Assembly (NCBI RefSeq): GCF_030718205.1
Contig: NZ_JAUZQF010000010.1
Location: forward strand, 310,001 to 374,000
DNA length: 64,000 nucleotides
Reading direction: 5' to 3'
Origin: Nonomuraea turcica
GTDB taxonomy: Bacteria > Actinomycetota > Actinomycetes > Streptosporangiales > Streptosporangiaceae
Shown: piece after piece, positions 1 to 7,948 of the stretch
Layout: each line of letters starts with the position of its first letter
How positions within the stretch are numbered: the stretch's first letter is position 1
Position numbers and translations under genes: made by a program
Notes under the pieces: generated by a model
What the model was told of the DNA's origin: nothing
Database searches by the model: none
What the model saw: only the letters and a program-made list of their open reading frames with translations

Positions 1-186
1 AACGCCGAGTGACGCCAGCCGTACCTTGACACCCTTGAACCCCATCCGACACGCCAATTGTCAAAGCACTACCTAAGCACACGGAAAGCAATCTTTGGGT
101 GACAGTGTGATGCCATATTGGGGGTTCTCGTCGAATGTCCGGCCGACGACGTCATCGCACCCTTCCGCTGCGCTGGAAGCCGGGCC

Positions 187-1554
187 TCACAGGAGGGCGA
201 AGCGGATCACTATGGGCATCGGTGCGCCGAGTTCGACGGACGTGACCAGGAGGCCGTCCGGCACGGCGTCGGCCCGTACCGGGAAATCGTCCAGGCGGAC
301 CGCCGTAGCAGGATCCAGCAGTCCCGGGCGAGTCTTCAGCAGGACTTGACCGCGGGCCGAGTCCGGGACGTCGGCGAGGAACGCGAAAGCGTGCCGGTCG
401 TCGTGGGTCCAGCGGATCCATGGGGCGCCGTCGCGTGGCGTGGCGTGCTTATGGTCGCGCTTGCTGCGGCCTCCGTTGGCTTCGTCCCTCGCTCTCTCCG
501 GCCTATCGCGCCGCTCCACGCCCAGGGGCCTGGTCGCGTGCACGGCGCGGCCGTGACCGGACATCCACGACGCGATGCCCTCCAGGACGGCGCGCTGCTC
601 GCCAGGCAGCGCGCCGTCGGCCTGCGGGCCGACGTTGAGCAGCAGGTTGCCGCCGCGTGAGGCGACGTCCACCAGCAGGCGGACGGCGCCTGCCGAGTCC
701 AGCAGGTGCTCAGGGCCCTCGTTCCTGTTGTAGCCGAAGGACAGGCCGATGCCGCGGCATTGCTCCCAGTGCGCGGCCGTCTCGTTCTGGCGGTTCGCCT
801 GGTATTCGCTGGTCAGGTAGTCGGCGTGAGCGCCGTCCCAGCGATCGTTGACCACGCCGTCCGGGACAGTGGCGTAATAGTGGTCGAACATGTCCTGCAG
901 GTCGGCCATGCCCGCGTCGGGCCACCCGATGTCGTTCCACAGCACGTCCGGCCGGTAACGGTCGATCAGATCGCGCACCTGGCGCAGCGCGTACGCGGCG
1001 TAGGCGGCCTCGTGAGGGCGGCACGCATCGATCAGATCCTCGTGGCGGATGACGGCCCGGCGGCCGGCGTGCCAGTCGAGCCCGCCGGAGTAGTACACAC
1101 CGAAACGAAGGTCGCGGGCCCGCGCCGCGGCGGCAAGATCGGCGACCAGGTCGCGATGCGGGCCGCGGCGGACCGTGTTGCGGGTGCCGGTGCCGGGCGC
1201 GTCCCACAGGGCGATGCCGTCGTGATGCTTGGTGGTCGGGACGACGTAGCGGGCTCCGGCGCGGGCGAACAACTCCATCCAGTCTGCGGGGTCGAAGAGC
1301 TCGGCCGTCCACGCGTCGAGGAAGTCGTCATAGGGAAGGCCGCCGTGCACGGTGCGGTGGTGCTCATGGGCGGGGCTGCCCTCGATCTGGCTGGTGTTCC
1401 AGTACCACTCGGCGTACGGATTGTGGGCGAACCACATCTCCGGGTTGACCGCCCCCAGCTCACCGGTGGGCTCGGCCCACGCCGGCACCGAGTACGCGCC
1501 CCAATGGATGAACACGCCGAACTTGGCGTCGGTGAACCAGGCCGGAACGGTCAT
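187..1554 (-). CDS. GH29 alpha-L-fucosidase
   Basis: Likely intracellular exo-alpha-L-fucosidase of family GH29, 455 aa with no signal peptide. The N-terminus (WFTDAKFGVFIHWGAYSVPAW) and the YAEWYWN and TKHHDG motifs are typical of the family. The Asp in RPDVLWNDIGWP fits the catalytic nucleophile. The ATG at 1554 was chosen because AAAGGAG sits just upstream; a longer form from 1605 would overlap the preceding permease gene. It is the last gene of a leftward operon (kinase, binding protein, two permeases, fucosidase). Oddity: about 25 residues near positions 345-372 interrupt the C-terminal beta-sandwich region and match an insert in the glutamate dehydrogenase of this window. Exact substrate linkage cannot be read from the sequence. 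Confidence 0.9.
   Translation of the reverse strand: MTVPAWFTDAKFGVFIHWGAYSVPAWAEPTGELGAVNPEMWFAHNPYAEWYWNTSQIEGSPAHEHHRTVHGGLPYDDFLDAWTAELFDPADWMELFARAGARYVVPTTKHHDGIALWDAPGTGTRNTVRRGPHRDLVADLAAAARARDLRFGVYYSGGLDWHAGRRAVIRHEDLIDACRPHEAAYAAYALRQVRDLIDRYRPDVLWNDIGWPDAGMADLQDMFDHYYATVPDGVVNDRWDGAHADYLTSEYQANRQNETAAHWEQCRGIGLSFGYNRNEGPEHLLDSAGAVRLLVDVASRGGNLLLNVGPQADGALPGEQRAVLEGIASWMSGHGRAVHATRPLGVERRDRPERARDEANGGRSKRDHKHATPRDGAPWIRWTHDDRHAFAFLADVPDSARGQVLLKTRPGLLDPATAVRLDDFPVRADAVPDGLLVTSVELGAPMPIVIRFALL
451..517 (-). repeat. In-frame dispersed repeat, copy A (inside the fucosidase)
   Basis: This stretch matches 29188-29254 at about 56 of 67 positions by hand count, in the same orientation. 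In the gene's reading frame both copies encode a related charged peptide: ERR, two residues, PE, one residue, AR, two residues, ANGG, three residues, RDH. The insert falls between the usual ATRP and IRWT segments of the GH29 C-terminal domain. The opposite strand is also open. The two host proteins are unrelated, so shared ancestry of the genes cannot explain the match. Confidence 0.8.
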
Positions 1555-1597
1555 GGCGCTCCTTTCACGATCACGGCCGCCCCACGAACGGTACAGG

Positions 1598-2425
1598 TCA
1601 CCCACGCAGCGCGCCCTTCATGGCGTCGCGGATGAAGCCGCGGGCGAACAGCACGAAGACCACCGCGAGAGGGAGAACGGCGACCAGCGCCCCCGTGAGG
1701 ACCAGGCTGTAATCCAGGTTGTGCACGGTGTTCAGCTGGGAGAGCGCGACCTGCAGGGTGAGGTTCGACGGGTCGACCATGACGATCAGCGGCCAGGTGT
1801 AGTCGTTCCAGGCGGCGATGAACGTGGTGATGCCGAGGAAGGCCAGGCCGGGCCGGATGGCGGGCAGCCCCACGTGCCAGTACTGCCGGAAGAACCCGCA
1901 GCCGTCGATGCGCGCCGCGGCGAGCACCTCGTCGGGCACCGCCCCCTTGATGTACTGACGCATCCAGAAGATGCCGAACGCGTTCGCGGCGGCCGGAACG
2001 ATCAGCGCGTTCAGCGTGCCCACCCAGCCCAGTTCCACCATGATCACAAATTGCGGGATGAGGGCGAGCTGCATCGGCAACATGTACGTGAGCAGCAGCA
2101 GGCCGAACAGCACCCGCCGCCCGGGGAACTCGTACTTGGCGAAGGCGAAGGCCGCGATCGAGTCGAAGAACAGGACGAGCGCGGTGGTGCAACACGCGAC
2201 GATCAGCGTGTTCAGCATCGAGCCGAAGAGGTCGATGGAGCTGATCAGCCGCCCGAGGTTATCGAACAGCGCCGGCCCGAAGGTTACCTTCGGCGGCACC
2301 TGGTACATGTCCTTGGTTGTGTTGGTCGCCATGACGGCGGTCCAATAGAACGGGAACAGCGAGACGAGCGCCCCCGCGACCAGAACGAGGTGCAGGGCGG
2401 CGGCCCTCAGCCGCGTGACGGTCAT
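1598..2425 (-). CDS. Carbohydrate ABC transporter permease (MalG type)
   Basis: Inner-membrane permease subunit of a CUT1-family sugar importer, 275 aa. It has about six membrane segments starting with LHLVLVAGALVSLFPF. The EAA loop (LAAARIDGCGFFRQYWHVGLP, residues about 165-185) would contact an ATPase supplied from elsewhere, since none is encoded in this operon. The ATG at 2425 overlaps the stop of the upstream permease gene (TGATG), implying translational coupling. A longer open frame to 2890 is only read-through over the upstream gene. It lies between the other permease gene and the fucosidase gene. Confidence 0.93.
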   Translation of the reverse strand: MTVTRLRAAALHLVLVAGALVSLFPFYWTAVMATNTTKDMYQVPPKVTFGPALFDNLGRLISSIDLFGSMLNTLIVACCTTALVLFFDSIAAFAFAKYEFPGRRVLFGLLLLTYMLPMQLALIPQFVIMVELGWVGTLNALIVPAAANAFGIFWMRQYIKGAVPDEVLAAARIDGCGFFRQYWHVGLPAIRPGLAFLGITTFIAAWNDYTWPLIVMVDPSNLTLQVALSQLNTVHNLDYSLVLTGALVAVLPLAVVFVLFARGFIRDAMKGALRG

Positions 2426-3414
2426 CACAGCCCCCGTTCCCGGCGCTGCACGAGGCGCCAGTTGATCGCGGTGAACAGCAGGATGACCACGAACACCGCC
2501 CACGCGATGGCGGCGCCGTACCCGTAGTCGTTGTTGTTGAACGCCTCGCGGTAGAAGTACAGGATCGCGGTGAGCCCGGCCCCGCCAGGCCCGCCCGAGC
2601 TGGCGTTGTTGGCAGAGTTGATGCCGAAGAGCACCTGCGGCTCGGTGAAGATCTGCATGCCGTTGATCGTCGAGACGACCACCGTGAACAGGATGATCGG
2701 GCGCAGCATGGGGATCGTGACGCGGAAGAAGAGCTGCACGGGGCCCGCGCCGTCGATCTTGGCGGCCTCGTACAGCTCGCTCGGGATGGCCTGCAGCCCG
2801 GCGAGGTAGATGATCGCGTTGTAGCCGGTCCACTGCCAGCCGATGATCGCGGCGATGACGATTTTGATCGTCCACTCGTTGACCAGCCACGGGACCGGCG
2901 AGGCCGACAGCCCCTGCAGGATGGCGTTGATCAGCCCGAAGTTGGTGCTGAACACCGAGCCGAAGAAGATCGTGACCGCGACGACCGAGGTGACGTTCGG
3001 CACGAAGTAGGCGATCCGGTAGAACCCGGCGAACCGCACGGCCGAGTTGAGCATGTTCGCCACGACGAGAGCCAGGAACAACATCGGGATCGTGGACATG
3101 AACCAGATCAGGAAGGTGTTCTGCAGCGCCAGCCAGAACCTGCCGTCCTGCATCAGCAGCTCGAAGTTACGCGGACCGACGAACTCCATCTCGCCCAGGC
3201 CGTCCCACTTGTGGAACGCCAGAAAGAGCGAGAAGAGCACCGGCACCAGCATGAACACGGTGAAGAGCAGGAAGAAGGGCGAGATGGACAGATATTGCGG
3301 CCAATAGCGGCGCCATGCCCTCTCCGGCCGGGCGCGTCGGGCGTGGGCGGGCCCGCCGCGGCCGGAGGCGGCCGCGGCGGGTCGGGGCATATCCGTGGAG
3401 GTGCGGGCGGACAT
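2425..3414 (-). CDS. Sugar ABC transporter permease (MalF type)
   Basis: First permease of the same importer, 329 aa. A basic Ala/Pro-rich N-terminal tail is followed by a membrane segment (LSISPFFLLFTVFMLVPVLF) and four or five more. The EAA-loop motif YEAAKIDGAGPVQLFFRVTIP is near residue 230. The ATG at 3414 is the first good start downstream of the binding-protein stop at 3432; its ribosome site is weak (AGGA about 13 bases upstream). A GTG-initiated form reaching 3489 would overlap the binding-protein gene and is less likely. Confidence 0.92.
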   Translation of the reverse strand: MSARTSTDMPRPAAAASGRGGPAHARRARPERAWRRYWPQYLSISPFFLLFTVFMLVPVLFSLFLAFHKWDGLGEMEFVGPRNFELLMQDGRFWLALQNTFLIWFMSTIPMLFLALVVANMLNSAVRFAGFYRIAYFVPNVTSVVAVTIFFGSVFSTNFGLINAILQGLSASPVPWLVNEWTIKIVIAAIIGWQWTGYNAIIYLAGLQAIPSELYEAAKIDGAGPVQLFFRVTIPMLRPIILFTVVVSTINGMQIFTEPQVLFGINSANNASSGGPGGAGLTAILYFYREAFNNNDYGYGAAIAWAVFVVILLFTAINWRLVQRRERGL

Positions 3415-3431
3415 GAGGGGGTGCCGTCCTC

Positions 3432-4724
3432 TCAGCTCACACCCTGGCGCCCGGCGATCTGTTTGGCCGCGCTCACCGCGTCGGTCCACGCCGTGTCGGC
3501 GTTCTTGCCCTTGGTCCAGACATTGATGATCTCGTCCTTGAAGGGCTGGGCCACGGCCGCGTCCGCGGGCGCCTCGTACTGGACCGGGATGTTCTTCGCG
3601 GCCGGCCCGAACACCTCGATCGTCTTCTGGTCCCCGAAGAACGGGTCCCCTCCGGTCAGCGCGGGCAGGTCATAGGAGGCGGGTGTGGAGGGGAACAGCG
3701 CCGCGTCGGTGAAGCCCCGCGCCTGGTTGTCCGCGCTCAGCAGCCAGGTGACGATCTGGAAGGCCAGTTGGGGATCCCGGCACTCCCTGGTCAGCGCCAG
3801 GAACGACCCGCCGATGTTCGCCGGCCCGCCCGGCATGGGCGCCACCCGCCATTTGCCCGAGGTGGCCTCCACGCCGCTCTTGAGGTCCAGCGCGAACCAG
3901 GCCGCGCCCACGGTCCCGGCGATCTTGCCCTGGGCGGCCGCGGCGTTCCAGTCCGCGCCGTCGTACTTGGGCGCGATGACGCCCAGCCCGTTGGCCTTGA
4001 TCACCATGTCCCAGGCGCCGCGGATGTGCGGCTGGTCGCCGATGAACTTGTTGCTCTCGTCGATGAAGCGCTTGGGGCCCTGGCCGACCATCTTGTCGAA
4101 CAGCCCTTCGGCCGAGTCGATGATGAACGCGTCCGGGTTGGCCTTCTTCAGCTTCACCCCGGCCTCGAAGAACGTGTCCCACGTGGACATGGACGTGCCG
4201 ACCTCGGTGGGGTCGCTCGGCAGGCCTGCCTTCTCGAAGATGTCGTTGCGGTAGAACAGCGCGGTGGGTCCGATGTCGATCGGGAATCCGATGAGCTTGC
4301 CGTCGGTGGTGGAGCCCTGCTTCCACTTCCACTCGACGTACTGCGAGGCCAGCTTGCCCGCGCCGAGGGTGTTGAGGTCGATGAACCGGTCGGACTCCGC
4401 CAGCATGGAGGCGATGTTCTCGCCCTTGATCCCCGTGATGTCGGGCACGAACTTGCGGCCGTTCATCGTGGCGATCAGCTTCTGCTTGAAGTCGCCGCCG
4501 ATCACCGACGGCTTGAGCGTGGTCTGGGCGAACTGTTTGACGGCGTCGGCCACGACCTTGTCGCTCAGGCCGCCACCCCAGTACCAGAGGGTCAGCTCCG
4601 TGGCGCCGCCGCCGCTGCCGGCAGCGGTGCCACCTGAGCCACCGCAGGCGGCCGTGCCCCCGATGCCTGCCGCCGCTAGGGAGAGAAGTCCGGACTGAAT
4701 GAGCCTTCTGCGGGAAAGTTCCAT
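3432..4724 (-). CDS. Sugar ABC transporter substrate-binding lipoprotein
   Basis: Extracytoplasmic solute-binding protein of the CUT1 type, 430 aa. The N-terminus is basic with a twin-arginine-like SRRRLIQSG, followed by a lipobox (GGTAACG) that would anchor the mature protein by its Cys. A Gly/Ser-rich linker leads to TELTLWYWGGGLSD, where the periplasmic-binding fold begins. The ribosome site GGAGG precedes the ATG at 4724, only two bases after the kinase stop. It should capture the oligosaccharide that the two permeases import; the ligand is not evident. Confidence 0.93.
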   Translation of the reverse strand: MELSRRRLIQSGLLSLAAAGIGGTAACGGSGGTAAGSGGGATELTLWYWGGGLSDKVVADAVKQFAQTTLKPSVIGGDFKQKLIATMNGRKFVPDITGIKGENIASMLAESDRFIDLNTLGAGKLASQYVEWKWKQGSTTDGKLIGFPIDIGPTALFYRNDIFEKAGLPSDPTEVGTSMSTWDTFFEAGVKLKKANPDAFIIDSAEGLFDKMVGQGPKRFIDESNKFIGDQPHIRGAWDMVIKANGLGVIAPKYDGADWNAAAAQGKIAGTVGAAWFALDLKSGVEATSGKWRVAPMPGGPANIGGSFLALTRECRDPQLAFQIVTWLLSADNQARGFTDAALFPSTPASYDLPALTGGDPFFGDQKTIEVFGPAAKNIPVQYEAPADAAVAQPFKDEIINVWTKGKNADTAWTDAVSAAKQIAGRQGVS

Positions 4725-4726
4725 TT

Positions 4727-5707
4727 CTAACCCTCCGGGTTATGGGGGATGACATCGGGGATGAAGCCGTACTCGTGGCGCAGCCGCTGGTCGGTGAGAT
4801 CCCGCCACCAGCCGGCCACATCCGCCCAGCCAGGCGCCGAGGGCGCGCCGCCCACCCGCCGCACCGACAGGGCCGCGACGAGGTTGGCGAACCGGATCCG
4901 CTCGGCGAGCGGCCAGCCGGCCAGGGTTCCCACGACGAGGGCCGCGCCGAACACGTCTCCGGCGCCGGTGGGGTCGTGGACGTCCACCGGCACTCCGGGG
5001 ACGTTCGCGTCTTCGCCGCTGATCGCATCGACCGCGAGGACACCGTCACCTCCGCAGGTGACGACCGCGAGCGGCACCAGATCCCCCAACCTGGAGAGCG
5101 CCGCCGCGGGTGTGTGCGTTCTGGTGTAGCTCATGGCCTCATGAGCGTTGGGCATGAAGGCGTGGCACCCGGCGAGCTGATCGAGCATCGCCGACGACCA
5201 CTCCTCAGTGGGATCCCAGCCCACGTCGGCGAAGACCAGGCCGCCGGTCCGCGCCGGCCACTCCACCGGCTGCGGGCCTAGATGGACGATCGCCGCCCGA
5301 GCCGCCGGAGGATCGCCGATCATCTGGTCCGCCCCCAGGGGTGGCGGGGAGCCGTGGGTCACCAGGGCGCGATCGCCCTCGTAGGCCAGGGAGGCGGTGG
5401 TCGGGGTGGACCATCCGGAGAACAGACGGGACCGGCTGAGGTCCACGCCTTCTTCCTCGCTGAGCGCCGTCCAGCAGTAGCGGCCGAAGGGATCGTCGCC
5501 GAAGGCCGCCGCCAGGCCGGTCCGCAGGCCGAGCCGGGCCAGCGTGAACGCGAAGTTGGCGATCCCGCCGGGCCCCGAGGCCATCTCGGTGGTCCAGATC
5601 TCCATTCCCGGCTTGGGCCCCTGGTCCAGGCCGGCGAAGACCACGTCGAAAAAGAGCAGGCCGGACACGAAGACATCGAGTTGCGGCTGGACCGCGTTGT
5701 CTGGCAT
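4727..5707 (-). CDS. PfkB-family carbohydrate kinase
   Basis: Cytoplasmic ribokinase/fructokinase-like sugar kinase, 326 aa. The N-terminal sugar-binding region shows SGPGGIANFAFTLARLG, a PfkB signature 1 pattern. The ATP-site signature DPTGAGDVFGAA lies near residue 250 and contains the catalytic Asp. It heads the leftward fucosidase operon. ATG 5707 is preferred over GTG 5719 because GGGCGGAG precedes it. The nearby GH4 enzyme often acts on phosphorylated sugars, so this kinase may supply or process phospho-sugars, but that link is inference. Confidence 0.9.
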   Translation of the reverse strand: MPDNAVQPQLDVFVSGLLFFDVVFAGLDQGPKPGMEIWTTEMASGPGGIANFAFTLARLGLRTGLAAAFGDDPFGRYCWTALSEEEGVDLSRSRLFSGWSTPTTASLAYEGDRALVTHGSPPPLGADQMIGDPPAARAAIVHLGPQPVEWPARTGGLVFADVGWDPTEEWSSAMLDQLAGCHAFMPNAHEAMSYTRTHTPAAALSRLGDLVPLAVVTCGGDGVLAVDAISGEDANVPGVPVDVHDPTGAGDVFGAALVVGTLAGWPLAERIRFANLVAALSVRRVGGAPSAPGWADVAGWWRDLTDQRLRHEYGFIPDVIPHNPEG

Positions 5708-5755
5708 CGCTCCGCCCACTTCTGGCGCACTCGCACCTCGCCGAATTTAGGCAGG

Positions 5756-5851
5756 ATCGTGCACCCTGCTGAGCGACTGTGCAATAGTTTGCTCGAGAAT
5801 TCCCAAAAATTCCTCTGGCAATGATCGTGTTTGAGCGCTACTGTCCCAGTC
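5756..5851. promoter_or_regulatory. Divergent promoter/operator between kinase operon and deoR
   Basis: The gap between the divergent operons contains a perfect inverted repeat, GAATT, six bases, AATTC, at 5797-5812. It is a reasonable DeoR operator. For the leftward operon a promoter can be read as TTGCAC (5784-5779), 17 bases, CACGAT (5761-5756), so the palindrome sits just upstream of its -35. For deoR, TACTGT (5839-5844) lies about seven bases before the ATG at 5852, with no ribosome site visible, so the transcript may be leaderless. Confidence 0.4.
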
Positions 5852-6604
5852 ATGCTCCGGGACCGACGCCACGAGATGATCGTGCGCATTGTGCGCTCAG
5901 AAGGCCCCGCCACCGTCGAGGCGCTGGCCGAGCGCCTCGATGCCAGTCCCGCGACGATCCGCCGCGACCTCGTGCAGTTACACGATGACGGGCTGCTCCG
6001 GCGGGTCTACGGCGGCGCCATGCCGATCGACGAGCGCGACGATCCGTTCGTGGATGTGGCGGCGGTCCGCGGAGCCGAGAAGGACAGGATCGCGCAAAGA
6101 TGCGCAGAGATGATCAAGGACGAGGAGACGATCCTGCTCGACATCGGCACGACCGCGCACCGCGTCGCCAGCTATCTGCGCGGCCGGCCTCTCACCGTCG
6201 TCACCAGCAGCCTCGCCGTTCTTGAGGAGCTGCAGGACGAGGAGGACATCCAGCTCATCATGCTGGGCGGCATGGTCCGTCGCGACTACCGGTCCCTGGT
6301 GGGCTTCCTCACCGAGGACAACCTGCGCCAGATCAAGGCCGACCGGCTCTTCCTCGGCACCAGCGGGGTGCGTCCCGGCGGACACGTCATGGACACCACC
6401 GTGGTGGAGGTGCCGGTCAAGCGGGCCATGATCGCGGCGAGTGACCAGGTGGTCCTGGTCGCGGACGTCGGAAAGTTCCCCGGCACCGGGATGGCCCGGG
6501 TGTGCGGTCCTGAGGATCTCGACGTCATCGTCACCAACGCCCCGGGCGACCAGGCAACGCTCACCGCCATGCGGGAGGCGGGGGTCGAGGTGATCACGGT
6601 ATGA
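5852..6604 (+). CDS. DeoR/GlpR-family transcriptional regulator
   Basis: Sugar-responsive repressor, 250 aa. The N-terminal winged helix (ALAERLDASPATIRRDLVQLHDDGLLRRVYGGA, residues about 20-55) is the DeoR signature. The C-terminal DeoRC sensor domain (ILLDIGTTA, TSSLAVLEEL, LIMLGGMVRRDYRSLVG) binds sugar phosphates in relatives. It is divergent from the kinase/importer operon and overlaps the GH4 gene by ATGA, so it probably controls both directions. The ATG at 5852 (MLRDRRHEM) fits the usual family start; an upstream TTG at 5831 is possible. Confidence 0.92.
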   Translation: MLRDRRHEMIVRIVRSEGPATVEALAERLDASPATIRRDLVQLHDDGLLRRVYGGAMPIDERDDPFVDVAAVRGAEKDRIAQRCAEMIKDEETILLDIGTTAHRVASYLRGRPLTVVTSSLAVLEELQDEEDIQLIMLGGMVRRDYRSLVGFLTEDNLRQIKADRLFLGTSGVRPGGHVMDTTVVEVPVKRAMIAASDQVVLVADVGKFPGTGMARVCGPEDLDVIVTNAPGDQATLTAMREAGVEVITV

Positions 6605-7941
6605 GGCTGACCGTTCTCGGCGGCGGCGGGTTCCGCGTACCGCTCGTCTACCGTGCCCTGCTCGCCGATCGCGGCAAGGGCCGGGTCACCCACGTCACGC
6701 TCCACGACCTCGACGCCTCGCGGATCTCGGCGATCCAGCGGGTGCTGGGCGAGCTGGCCGGAGGCGTGCCCGACGCGCCCGAGGTACACGCCACCACCGA
6801 CCTCACCGAGGCCGTCTCGGGAGCCGACTTCATCTTCTCCGCCGTCCGCGTCGGCGGTCTCGAAGGGCGCGCCATCGACGAGCGGGTGGCCCTCGACGAG
6901 GGCGTGCCAGGGCAGGAGACCGTCGGCGCCGGCGGCATCGCGTACGGCCTGCGCACGGTCCCCGTCGCCTGCGAGCTCGCGCGGCGCATCGCCGAGGCGG
7001 CGCCCGAGGCGTGGGTCATCAATTTCACCAACCCCGCGGGCATGGTCACCGAGGCGATGTCCCACTACCTCGGCGATCGGGTCATCGGCATCTGCGACTC
7101 GCCGATCGCCCTGGGCCGTCGGGTGGCCGGAGCGCTCGGCGTGGACCCCGCGACCGTGTGGCTCGACTACGCCGGGCTCAACCATCTCGGCTGGCTGCGC
7201 GGCCTGCGCGTCAAGGGCCGCGACCTGCTCCCCGATCTCCTGCGGGACGCCGACGCGCTGGGCTCCTTCGAAGAGGGCAAGCTCTTCGGCGTCGAGTGGC
7301 TGCGCGCCCTCGGCTGCATCCCCAACGAATACCTGCATTACTACTACTTCACCCGCGAGGCGGTGGCCGCCGCGCGCGCCGCCAGGCAGACTCGCGGCTC
7401 CGTGCTCATCGACCAGCAACGGCGGTTCTACACGCACACCGGCGGCTCGGCGCTGGCGGCGTGGGAGAGCGTCCGGCTGGAGCGGGAGGCCACCTACATG
7501 GCGGAGGCCCGCGAGGCCTCGGGCGCCGGCGAGCGTGCGCCCGGAGACCTCGAGTCCGGCGGCTACGAACAGGTCGCCCTGGCCCTCATGCGCGCGATCG
7601 CGCTCGACGAGCGGACCACGCTCATCCTCAACGTCCGCGGGCGGGGCGCGATCGGCGGCCTCGATCCGGACGCCGTGGTGGAGGTGCCCTGCTTCGTCGA
7701 CGCCAACGGCGCCCGCCCCATCTCGGTCGATCCGCTCCCCGGCCATGCGCTCGGCCTGGTGAGCGCCGTGAAGGAGGTGGAGCAGGCGGTCATCGAGGCG
7801 GCCGCCACGGGCTCGCGCGCGGCGGCGCTGCGTGCCTTCGCCCTCCACCCGCTGGTCGACTCCGTCACGGTGGCCGACCGGCTCCTCGACCGATACCAGC
7901 GCGAGCTGCCTCAGCTCGGCTACCTCCGCGGAAGGAACTGA
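6601..7941 (+). CDS. GH4 NAD-dependent glycosidase (6-phospho-beta-glucosidase-like)
   Basis: Family GH4 enzyme, 446 aa, a cytoplasmic hydrolase that in this family uses NAD+ and a divalent metal through an oxidation-elimination mechanism. The Rossmann start is MRLTVLGGGGFRVPL. The segments GVPGQETVGAGG, NFTNPAGMVTEA (residues about 140-151) and GICDSP (residues about 163-168) are characteristic of the family. The DYAGLNHLGWL stretch carries the His of the metal site. It overlaps deoR by ATGA and precedes the mannosidase gene by seven bases. Members act on 6-phospho-beta-glucosides, alpha-glucosides or alpha-galactosides; which applies here is not clear. Confidence 0.88.
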   Translation: MRLTVLGGGGFRVPLVYRALLADRGKGRVTHVTLHDLDASRISAIQRVLGELAGGVPDAPEVHATTDLTEAVSGADFIFSAVRVGGLEGRAIDERVALDEGVPGQETVGAGGIAYGLRTVPVACELARRIAEAAPEAWVINFTNPAGMVTEAMSHYLGDRVIGICDSPIALGRRVAGALGVDPATVWLDYAGLNHLGWLRGLRVKGRDLLPDLLRDADALGSFEEGKLFGVEWLRALGCIPNEYLHYYYFTREAVAAARAARQTRGSVLIDQQRRFYTHTGGSALAAWESVRLEREATYMAEAREASGAGERAPGDLESGGYEQVALALMRAIALDERTTLILNVRGRGAIGGLDPDAVVEVPCFVDANGARPISVDPLPGHALGLVSAVKEVEQAVIEAAATGSRAAALRAFALHPLVDSVTVADRLLDRYQRELPQLGYLRGRN

Positions 7942-7948
7942 CACCCCG

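Noticed and set aside
1-45. Possible start of a leftward gene (minus-strand ATG at 45 reading MGFKGVKVRLASLGV)
   Set aside because: Only 15 codons are visible before the window edge, with no ribosome site and no recognisable domain. Bases 46-186 show nothing else.
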